From contig MU129120.1 in assembly GCA_014904985.1 (NCBI GenBank), positions 36,590-100,589 of the forward strand: a stretch of 64,000 bases of DNA. The letters run 5' to 3'. Shown piece after piece: positions 47,275-56,587 of the stretch. Within the stretch, counting starts at the first letter, position 1. The number at the start of each line of letters is the position of its first letter. The notes below the pieces were generated by a model. The model did no database searches and had not been told where the DNA came from. It was given only the letters and a program-made list of their open reading frames with translations. The position numbers and the translations under genes are program-made. The DNA is from Hydnum rufescens UP504. Its lineage: Eukaryota > Basidiomycota > Agaricomycetes > Cantharellales > Hydnaceae.

Positions 47275-48631
47275 TAAGCAGGAAACTGTGGAAGAAACCA
47301 GCTACAGTCCGCGAAATGGAAACGAGGACAAAGAAGGGGGATCACGGGGCCAATCCGAACGTTAGGGTCCGAGGGAAGGAAGGGTCTTTGGACGGGTAGA
47401 ATTGTCCTGTATAGATGGAGCCTATCCAGACAATAAATGAAGGGGTTGTTAAATCAGAGAATCACACTCTAGGTCCTCCTCTTGAGAGCCTATCAGAAGT
47501 GTGATTAGTGGGGGTTGAGTTTTGGAATTTACCCTGACACCAGCAGCAGTTCAACTAGCTTTTCAACTGGGGATGGGGGGAAAGACGATAGAAATTCGCA
47601 TCTCCTGCACTTAATATACATCACAGAAAAATGATATGGTAACCGGCGGAAAGATGGGATTAAGGCGAAAATGAGGAAAAAGAAATCAAGTCAAAAGCTT
47701 CCAAACTGAAGGAGATATTCAATTAACAAGTGAGAATGGGAGAATATGGCTTAACCAAGGTATTCCTCCTCTTCTACTGGACCAAATCCCTTGAGGAATG
47801 GTGGAACTGGTCGTCCTAGATGTACCCTCCATCGGGCATAGGGTGCCGGAACCATAATTGCCTTTAGTAATCAGAAAAGCGGAGGTAAAAGTGAAATGAG
47901 CCATGAGGAGACTAAATTACAGGAGGCCGAGTTCTAATCCGCTCGTTTTGCCCTTGGTACCGTTCGATGCGGATTTTCAGCGTCTTTCCAGGGGTGGTTG
48001 TTCCCAACGAATCGGATAAAAACTGATGGAGTTATTCGCGAAATACTGAAGGATTGTGTGGAGCATGAGGTAAAATCGACCTGGAAGATGCAGTTCGCAT
48101 CCGATAAACGCGTGTGTGGTACCGTTAGACAGGTATTGATCGTAGCTTTCTGGGAGCTGTCTTGCCGAGTCGATCCGATCAAAAATGAGGGAGATATTCG
48201 CGAAATACTCCTTGAGAGCATTGGAATAGCCCCTATTCAACATGTGACAAGTCTGCGAGTCAAAGTGGGAGTCGTGTTACATAATCCAAGGTCAAATACC
48301 GCCCTTGAGGCATTTGGATACGCCAATAGTGATACAATAGGTGGACGAAAGTAAGCAAGTTGAATTGCTTTAGCCTGGTTGAACTGGCTTGGAAATAAGT
48401 ACAATTTAGATGGCCTGTTGAAGTGCCAAGGACGGACAAATAATTGTCTCGTATATAGGGTGGAGGAAAAGTATAAAGGACCACGGATCCTGGGATGTGA
48501 ATCCATACTATTTGATGGCCAGAGGAATAACGAGTGTGGATACGTGAGAAATACAGAAATATGGATTCGTTTGAGGAGGTAGTTGGGCCCGGATGAGGTA
48601 TGTACGTAGTGGGATTTTATCCCTCCAACAC
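47275..48631 (-). mobile_element. Solo-LTR-like insertion in element 5
   Basis: Comparison with the uninterrupted copy near 51300-51350 places an extra 1.36 kb here. On the minus strand it begins TGTTGGAGGGATAAAATCCC and ends CTTACA, with GCGG on both sides as a possible 4-bp target duplication. TG..CA ends and the TGTTGGAGGGATAAA start are typical of fungal LTRs. A TATA-like CTATATAC lies near 48458. No gag or pol is present. The inside (47940-48240) carries a 140-bp repeated block ending in ATTCGCGAAATACT, related to 59262-59720. Unlike its host element it retains CpG. Confidence 0.55.
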
Positions 48632-48649
48632 CGCAACAAGCAACCACCT

Positions 48650-49642
48650 GAAAAGGCAAGCGCATGACCATGCACCTGCTGCTGGGGGTGTGTGGTCACA
48701 AGGTGAGTGTTTTTTTTTAGTAGATACAATGGCACAAAAAGAGCAGTGAAAGCTGCTCTTTTTGCACTGCTTTGGAATTTTTTACTAATGCACCTTTATT
48801 TATTTTAGATTGAGGCCTCACCCAATGCACAATGAGAGCCCAAATGGGAACCCAATGCATGGGAATGTGACATGGCAGTGCAATGCACAGGAATGTGACA
48901 TGGCAGCACAATGTATGGCAATGTGACATGGCAGCACAGCATATGGCAATGCAACAGCAGCACAATGCATGGCAATGCAACAGCAGCACAATGCATGGCA
49001 ACATGACATGGCAGCATGATGCACAGCAATGCAACACAGCAATGTGCCAATGACATGATATATGGCACCATGCCAAACAAGGACATGACCACATCAAATG
49101 ATGTGCCAGGAATCACACACCTGCCACAGCAGGTGTGTGGTTCCATATCAGGTGAGTTCCTCCCCCCCACTGCCTACAGCCATGCAAAAAGAGCAGTGAA
49201 AGCTGCTCTTTTTGCATGTTCTTTAATTTTTAACTAATTTAAAAGTCATATCATCTAGGTCTCAAGTCTCTTTGCAAACAAATACCAATGAAAAACCCCC
49301 CACAACCCCACTTATTGATGCCTGAATGACAGGGCACAGAGAAGACCCATATGAATGGTCATATGGATGACCTGGAGTACACAGTCCCAGTACCCCACAC
49401 TCCTGCAGCAGGTGTGGGGTACTACAAAGGTATGTCTCTTTTATTTTATTTTATTTCTTATTCTTGTGGTGCAAAAAGAGCAGCATAGGCTGCTCTTTTT
49501 GCACTGCATTGCTGTTCTACTAACATTTCATCATTTATTTCTCTAGATTCTGAACCAGAACCCCCATGAGCCCCCAAGCAGAACCCACCAAATGAGATGT
49601 GGCAAACAATTACCATGAATGAAGCCCCACAAATGAAGACTG
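48650..49642 (+). repeat. Element 5 right arm: three intron-like units
   Basis: Intron-like segments 48703-48808 (GTGAGT..TTTTAG), 49152-49258 (GTGAGT..ATCTAG) and 49430-49546 (GTATGT..CTCTAG), with hairpins at about 48733-48767, 49183-49216 and 49470-49503. They correspond in order to the left arm of element 3 read in reverse. The exon-like part 48809-49151 is a minisatellite of about 21-30 bp units (CAATGTGACATGGCAGCA), in which every CpG of the element 3 copy appears as TpG or CpA. Confidence 0.75.
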
Positions 49643-49769
49643 ATGTTGGAGGGATAAATCCCTACACATCTGAGGCCAATTTTCCAATCAAACAAACAAA
49701 TTGATTGTCCATCTGATCCTTAATTTTCATATTGTTCATTCACTGGAGAAACAATCCAAATTCCCAGGC
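49643..49769 (+). mobile_element. LTR fragment
   Basis: Starts TGTTGGAGGGATAAATCCCT, the same start as the solo-LTR-like insertion above, and continues for about 125 bp to the terminus of element 3. It truncates the outer part of element 5. The far end is cut by element 3. Confidence 0.45.
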
Positions 49770-49947
49770 TGGTCAGTCACATAGGGGACCTAATTTAGGT
49801 ACCACTTTCAGGGCAGAAAATGGTACCTAAGAGGTCCCCCAGACCTTTCGGCCAAAATCAAGCCATTCTGATTCAGTTTTTTTGGCCATCTATCAGCCAA
49901 TCCATGGCTGTGCTAGATTATTTGTTTATTTACTATTGTTTGTTTAC

Positions 49948-49993
<46 letters not shown>

Positions 49994-50277
49994 TACTACT
50001 ATTATTATATACATATTACGCTATATACATATTATCCCCCCCCCTGGGGTTTACCACCACAGGGGGGGGCATAGTTCATGCAGGCCATGCACCTGCATAT
50101 ACCCACCACACCTGCCGCAGCGGGTGGGGTCCATATGCCCTGGCCAGGGTCGGTTCCATTTGGGCGCTCCCTCAAAGGGGTCGGTCTTCATTTGTGGGGC
50201 TTTGATCGCGGTAATTGTTTGCCGCGTCTCGTTTGGTGGGTTCTGCTTGGGGGCTTGCGGGGGTTCTGGTTCAGAAT

Positions 50278-51295
50278 CTAGAGAAATAAATGATGAAATG
50301 TTAGTAGAACAGCAATGCAGCACAAAAAGAGCAGCCTATGCTGCTCTTTTTGTGCCACAAGAATAAGAAATAAAAAAAATAAAAGAGACATACCTTTGTA
50401 GTACCCCACACCCACTGTGGGAGTATGGGGTACTGGGACTGTGTACTCCAGGTCATCCGTACGACTGGTCATACGGGTCTTCTCTGTGCCCCGTCGTTTG
50501 GGTGTCGATAAGTGGGGTTGCGGGGGGTTTTGCGTCGGTATTCGTTTGCAAAGAGACTCGAGACCTAGATGATACGACTTTTAAATTAGTTAAAAATTAA
50601 AGAACACGCAAAAAGAGCAGCTTTTGCTGCTCTTTTTGCGTGGCTGTAGGTAGTGGGGGGGAGGAACTCACCTGATATGGAACCACACACCCGCTGTGGC
50701 GGGTGTGTGATTCCTGGCACGTCATTTGATGCGGTCGCGTCCTCATTTGGCGCAGTGCTGTATATCGCGTCGTTGGGTTGCTGTGTCGCATTCCCGTGCA
50801 TCATGCTGCCATGTCATGTTGCCATGCATCGTGCTGTGGTCGTGTTGCCGTACGCTGTGCTGCTGTGTCGCATTGCTGTACGTTGCACTGCTGTGTCGCG
50901 TTCCCATGTGTCGCGCGGTGGTCGCGTTGCCGTACGCTGTGCTGCTGTGTCGCGTTGCTGTACGTTGCACTGCCGTGTCACATTCCCATGTGTCGCGCTG
51001 TGGTCGCGCTGTGGTTGCGTTGCTGTATGCTGTGCTGCCGTGTCGCGTTGCTGTACGTTGCGCTGCCATGTCGCGTTCCTGTGCATTGTGCTGCCGTGTC
51101 ACATTCCCATGCATCGGGTTCCCATTTGGGCTCTCATTGTGAGGCCTCAATCTATAATAAATAAAGGCGCGTTAGTAAAAAAATTCCAAAGCAGCGCAAA
51201 AAGAGCAGCTTTCGCTGCTCTTTTTGCGCCATTGTATCTACTAAAAAAAATACTCACCTTGTGACCACACACCCGCAGAGGCAGGTGCGTGGTCG
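50278..51295 (-). repeat. Element 3 left arm: three intron-like units
   Basis: Minus-strand intron-like segments 50278-50393 (GTATGT..TCTCTAG), 50565-50671 (GTGAGT..ATCTAG, CTAAT) and 51152-51257 (GTGAGT..TATAG), with hairpins at about 50320-50355, 50608-50641 and 51196-51230. Exon-end hairpins are at 50401-50433, 50682-50712 and 51263-51295. The exon-like part 50672-51151 is a minisatellite whose minus-strand frame repeats QRTATRHSSTAYGNATT-like units without a stop over most of its length. Confidence 0.78.
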
Positions 51296-51359
51296 TGTGG
51301 TTGCCTTTTCGGGCAGTTGCTTGTTGTGGTTGCGGAGATGGAAGCAAGATGCAGATTCA

Positions 51360-51995
51360 ACACCGGCAATTGCCGATACTCAAGAAGCGCCCAAGCGCTG
51401 GCGCTGCAAGCACAGTACACAATAGTACCAAGCATGTAAATTATAAATAAATACTATATAATAAAAAATTGTCCAGGAAAACCCGAAGAAGAGGATGGTA
51501 ATGAGTCAGAGGTCAATAAGGCATGAGATGGCTAATTACAGAGTGGATTGGGCCACTTCTACGCATCAGAATTGGCCCAAATTTGAATATAGTAGTGTTA
51601 TATATACGCTCTACATGGGCGATTGATTATCTCGGACAATAATCACATTTTTCAATTTTTCATGCCTTCAATTCCCTATTTAGGGAATTGAAGGCGTGAA
51701 AAATTGAAAAATGCGATTATCATCCGAGATAATCAATCGCCCATGTAGGGTGTATATATACCATTACTATATTTAAATTTGGGCCAATTCTGATGTGTAG
51801 AAGTGGCCCAATCCACTCTGCAATTAGCCATCTCATGCCTTATTGACCTCTGACTCATTATCATTGGCTTCTTCGGGTTTTCCTGGGCAAATATTTATTA
51901 TATAGTATTTATTTTAAATATACATGCTTGTTCCTATTGTGTACTGTGCTTGCAGTGCCAGCGCTTGGGCGCTTCTCGAGTGTCGGCAATTGCTG
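51360..51995. repeat. Central palindrome of element 3
   Basis: Inverted arms of about 315 bp around CCCTATTTAGGG (51674-51685), closely similar to those of elements 1 and 5. Each arm has an outward TATA-like sequence and leads into the first exon-like unit of that side. Confidence 0.92.
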
Positions 51996-52059
51996 GCATT
52001 GAATTTCGCAACTACACAGCCACACCCAGCAACAGAAATGTGACCGCACGACCACGACA

Positions 52060-52087
52060 CAACAGCAGCAGCAACAGCAGCAGCAAT

Positions 52088-52142
<55 letters not shown>

Positions 52143-52165
52143 GCAATGGCAGCAGCAGCAACGGC
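52060..52165. repeat. (CAG)n trinucleotide tract
   Basis: Over 30 CAG units with CAA, AAT and GGC interruptions. It lies in the first exon-like part of the right arm, just before its hairpin at 52190-52220. Depending on frame it would encode Gln, Ser or Ala runs. Confidence 0.95.
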
Positions 52166-52189
52166 AACAGTGCATGACCACGACCATGC

Positions 52190-53625
52190 GACCACACACC
52201 CGCTGATGTGGGTGTGTGGTCATAAGGTAAGTTTTATCTCAATAGATACAATAGCGCAAAAAGAGTAGCGCAAGCTACTCTTTTTGCACTGCTTTCAATT
52301 CTTCTACTAACATACTTTTATTATTCCAGGTCATAGCCTGATCCCAGGTACCGAATGAAACCCTGCCAAACGAACCAAACTAATGACACCACGCTAAATG
52401 AACCCCACCGAATGAAATCCCGCTGAGCAAAACCACGCCAAACGACAATGCAATACAACAAGGATGCCAGCGATGGGGATGGGCCAATCAAGCGGCTCAA
52501 TGACACCATGCCCAACGACACTGCCGACATCACGCCCCACAGAACCACGCGCCCCGCCAAAAGAATGAGTGCCAAACAAAACCCAGGAACAAGGATGCAC
52601 GACACAGGACCACGGAACCCCCCAGACAAACCACACACCTGCCGAAGCGGGTGTGTGGTAATCTTAAGATAAGTTTTTATTGCGCCAAAGGAGCAGCGTA
52701 CACTGCTCCTTTCGCATAGGTTTTTCTTTCTTTTTTACTAACATATTATTCATTTTTTATTATAATTTCTAGGTTAACGAGTCTGCGCCCGACAACCCCC
52801 AAACCCACCTGAGCCCCGTACGAAAACCCGATAGAGGAAGGCATGCAACCGCGGTACGAACGAGTACCACACCTGCTTCGGCGGGTGTGGTACTACAAGG
52901 TAAGTAAAGCTGTACACTCCCAATGGCGCAAAAAGAGCAGCAAATGCTGCTCTTTTTGCGCCAGTTTTAATTTTCTAACTAATACATCCATCATTCTAGG
53001 CTCTCGCTTTAAATGAAGACCCGTGAAAGGGAACTGCCCCCCCCCCCCCGAAACAATAGCCGCCGAAACCCACGACGACAACACGCTGAACGAAGACATG
53101 AAACAATGCATGAACCACACATCCGCTACGGCGGGTGTGTGGTTCTATACAAGGTAAGTAACCTCGTGTACCCACAACGGCATAAAAAGAGCAGCAGATG
53201 CTGCTCTTTTTACACTGGTTTTAATTTTTTACTAACACATTATTTATTATTCTAGGTACCGCCTTACCACAAACACCAAAATGAAGACCCACCAAAGGAA
53301 CCCCCCCCCCAGGGAATGACAACGCCCCTGCCACACGGAAACCAACAATGTGACCCACCAAAATGAGTGCCAAATGAAACCTGCTGAACTGAGGAGTGAA
53401 ACCAGGCCAGACCACACACCTGCTACCGCGGGTGTGCCCACCCCAACAGACACTAGGGACCAGTCCAAACGACTGGCCCAACAGTGAACTGCCAAGCCAC
53501 GGCCCCCCTTCCCTTGAAATGGCCAGCAACGAGCCCGCCGAGTCCCGATGAAGAAGCGGAAGGCACCACACACCCGCTAGGCCGGGTGTGTGGTGCTACT
53601 AGGTTGTTTTTTTTTTTTTAAATTT
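52190..53625 (+). repeat. Element 3 right arm: intron-like units with hairpins
   Basis: Intron-like segments 52227-52329 (GTAAGT..TTCCAG), a second ending at 52772 whose donor reads ATAAGT instead of GTAAGT (52669), 52900-52999 (GTAAGT..TTCTAG) and 53154-53255 (GTAAGT..TTCTAG). Hairpins are at 52257-52289 (GAGTAGC/GCTACTC stem), 52684-52716 (GGAGCAG/CTGCTCC stem), 52925-52960 and 53180-53215. Exon-end hairpins precede each donor. The exon-like parts have stops in all frames. Confidence 0.75.
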
Positions 53626-53955
53626 CTACGGACAGTGCCACACCCGCTTGAGCAGGTGTGGTGCTACTTAGTTTTTTTTTAAGTTTCTACAGATGGTACC
53701 ACACACCTGCCCAAGCAGGTGTGTGCTACTAAGTAGTTTTTTTATTTTTTATTTTTATTTTATTTTTAAGGACGGTACCACACACCTGCCCATGTGGGTG
53801 TGTGGTGCTACTAAGTAGTTTTGTTATTTTTTTATTTTTAAGGACAGTACCACACACCCGCCCATGCGGGTGTGTGGTGCTACTAAGTAGTTTTTTTATT
53901 TTATTTCTACAGACAGTACCACACCCGCCCAAGCGGGTGTGGTATTTTTTTACTA
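53626..53955. repeat. Tandem array of five exon-end hairpins
   Basis: Five copies, about 60-70 bp apart, of a hairpin of the ACCACACACC..GGTGTGTGGT type, each followed by GCTACTAAGTAG-like text, a T-rich run and TTTCTACAGA or TAAGGACA. Donor sites are lost and the middle hairpin of the intron is missing, as though the units had been shortened. Stem lengths differ between copies but both sides match each other. Confidence 0.88.
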
Positions 53956-54326
53956 ATTGAATTTTTAAATAAATAAATAAATAAGTCCTAATTGGGCAAG
54001 TGCTCAACATGCAAATGGGTAACCAGAAAGCCCGCCTAGGCAGGCCTCAAATATATGTATAATAAGTGATAATAAATAAATAATTATAAATGAACACTAC
54101 TATCACCAATAAGTCCATATGGCCTGCTGTCCTGCAAGTCTGAGATTCTCTAAGTCCCAGTTTCGGCCAATTTTCAGCCAATTTTCGGCCATTTCGGCCA
54201 ATTCTTGGTCTAGAAGGTGCAGGCCATAAAATGGCCATTTCGGCCGGAATAGTGATGGGACCTACTTAGGTACCATTATCTGCCCCAAAAGTGGTACCTA
54301 ACTAGGTAGGCTTAGATGACTGACCA

Positions 54327-55905
54327 AGGTGATGCAACACACGACAACGTACCAAACGATGCGACACATGGCAATGCGCCAAACAATGTGACACACGGCA
54401 ACACGCCAAATGAGGATGTGACCACACTAAATAAGGGCCCCAGGAACCACACACCTGCCATGGCGGGTGTGTGGTCCTATATAAGGTGAGTCCCTACCCC
54501 CCCAGTAGCTACAGCCATGCAAAAAGAGCAGTGAAAGCTGCTCTTTTTGCGTGGTGTTTAATTCTTAACTAACTTACAACCTTTTATTCTATTGTAGGTC
54601 TTCACTTCTCGTGCCAACGAATACTGATGCAAAACCCCCCGTAACCCCACCTATCGATGCCCGAATGACAGGACCTGGGGGGACCCGTCCAAACCGCCGT
54701 ACATATGAGCCGGAGTACGGCCCCAGTACCCCACACCCGCTGCAGCGGGTGTGAGGTACTACAAAGTAAGTTTTATTTTTTTATTTCTTATTCTTGTGGT
54801 GCAAAAAGAGCAGCATACACTGCTCTTTTTGTGTTGCATTCATTTTCAACTAACCCATTATTATTTCTCTAGATCCTGGCCAGAACCCACGCGAACGCCC
54901 AACCACAAACCCACGGAATGACATGCTGCGAACGAAACCCACAAATGACCCCCCACAAACGAAAACCGCAGGGAGGACGTACAAACCGCGGTATGTACGA
55001 GCTGGAGTACACGACCCCAGTACCCCACACCTGCTGCAGTGGGTGTGGGGTACTACAAAGTAAGTTTTATTTTCTTTATTTCTTATTCTTGTGGTGCAAA
55101 AAGAGCAGCATACGCTGCTCTTTTTGTGTTGCATTCATTTTCAACTAACCTATTATTATTTCTCTAGATCCTGGCCAGAACCCGCGCGAATGCCCAACTA
55201 CAAACCCATGGAACGACACGCTGCAAACGAAACCCACAAATGACCCACCACAAACGAAAACCACAGGGAGGACCCATACAACCCGCCATACGAGCCAGAG
55301 TACAGGACCCCAGTACCCCGCACCCGCTGCAGCGGGTGTGGGGTACTGCAAGGTATGTTTTGTTTTTGTTTTTATTTTGTATTCTTGTGGCACAAAAAGA
55401 GCAGCATAAGCTGCTCTTTTTGTGCTGCATTACTGTTCTGCTAATGTTTCATTTTAAATTTCTCTAGATCCTGAACCAGAACCCGCATACACCCCCAACC
55501 ACAAACTCGCTGAATGACATGCTGCAAATGAAAACCACGAACAAGCCCCCACAAACGAAAACCGCTCCCTCGAGGGAGCACCCAAATGGACCCGGCCCCG
55601 ACCAGGGCATATGAACCCCACCCAGGTGTGGTGGGTATATGCAGGTGCGTGACCTGCAGGAACCATACCCCCCCTGTGGTGGCAGACCCCGGGGGGGATA
55701 ATATGTATATAGCATAATGTATATAATAATAGTAGTAATAATAATAATAAATAGTGAACAAATAATAATAATAAAAATATAATCTAGCACAGCCATGGAT
55801 TGGCCGAAATGGCCATATTTTGGCCGTACTGTATGGGGGACCTATTAGGTACCATTTTCTGCCCCAAAAATGGTACCTAAATTAGGTCCCTCATGTGACT
55901 GACCA
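54327..55905 (+). mobile_element. Element 4: half element, four intron-like units
   Basis: Only the half that corresponds to the left arm of elements 1 and 3 is present, inverted, ending in TGACTGACCA (55896-55905) with its subterminal hairpin (55833-55890) and (TTA)n zone. Intron-like segments are 54486-54597, 54766-54872, 55060-55167 and 55353-55467, each with a hairpin and CTAAC/CTAAT near the end. The two middle units (54766-55059 and 55060-55352) are tandem duplicates. The left boundary coincides with the end of element 3. Confidence 0.68.
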
Positions 55906-56587
55906 GGCTGGCCTGGAAACAAATCCTCCCCCTGATTACTAAGCAGGTGAGGGTGGACTTGAAAGATCGAGAGCTCAAGTGGAAAGGCAGGAAGGATGTA
56001 ATAGGAACGTCCTTATCCTTGTTGGCAACCCTGCTCTTTTATAGTATTTACAAGAAGGTAGAGAAACTACAGGAAAATAGGAGAATCTTTAGATACCAGT
56101 GCTGTAGTACTGGTGAGAAAAGAGATGAGTATTCTCGGTGAGTAGCGCTCAGCGGCACAGCATTACTAACAGGCATTCGAGTGGAATCTCTCCCTGATTA
56201 CTAAGTGGGTGAGGATGAATTCGGATTGGTGAGACTTAGAGTAGCTCAGGTGAACAAGTGATGGCAGAAAGCACCCAAGAAGAAGTCCTTAGTATTTTTG
56301 TGAGCTTAAGCTCGGATCCAGGAGGTAGATTGGCAAGGTTGTTGGCATAGCCTCACAGGGGTCACTTGTCTCCGTCTCCAAATAGGGTTCTCAGTTGATT
56401 TCGTAATGGACACTTGCCGCAGACCCCAGTCACTGTGGGGCCCAGTACATTGATTATTTATCCTTATTGCAGACAGCAAAGGCAAGAGCATAATTCATGG
56501 ATGGGCTCAGCAGTTGCCAAGTTTGGCGTCCCATCAGCGGGAATTGGAACCTATCGCTCGCTAGGTCCCCAAATTCTCCACATTTTT
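55906..56587. other. Spacer, nothing recognised
   Basis: No gene found. A direct pair CCTGATTACTAAG (55932 and 56192) with different flanks hints at duplicated ends of some older insertion. Confidence 0.35.

Larger units (their letters stand above)
46488..49642. mobile_element. Element 5: damaged member, interrupted by an LTR insertion
   Basis: Starts directly after the end of element 2, without its own terminus, with a CTG-repeat zone like the inner right arm of element 3 in reverse. It then has the central palindrome (46605-47232), the start of an outward arm, an insertion (47275-48631), and the continuation of the arm (48632-49642). The outer end is replaced by an LTR fragment. CpG is almost absent in this element but present in the insertion. 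Confidence 0.65.
49770..54326. mobile_element. Element 3: TIR-bounded hairpin/intron-array element (4.56 kb)
   Basis: Bounded by TGGTCAGTCA (49770-49779) and TGACTGACCA (54317-54326) with subterminal GGTACC hairpins (49790-49845 and 54255-54312). It has the same order of parts as element 1: terminal hairpin, (TTA)n zone (49946-50000), C run, minus-strand intron-like units, central palindrome, plus-strand units, terminal hairpin. It is the most complete copy and retains many CpG sites, so it is probably young. It begins 1 bp after the LTR fragment and ends exactly where element 4 starts. Confidence 0.72.

Noticed and set aside
46473..52195. Poly-Cys, poly-Leu, poly-Ala and poly-Ser frames over the CAG/CTG tracts.
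   Set aside because: They are frame readings of a trinucleotide repeat, with no supporting coding context.
36990..55425. AAAAAGAGCAGC..GCTGCTCTTTTT hairpins followed by T runs resemble bacterial intrinsic terminators.
   Set aside because: The host is a fungus and each hairpin lies between a donor site and a branch-like site inside an intron-like segment.
36500..55900. The regularly spaced hairpins could be taken for a CRISPR array.
   Set aside because: Units contain two different hairpins, spacers are themselves repetitive, unit length varies from 90 to over 480 nt, and the genome is eukaryotic with splice signals in every unit.
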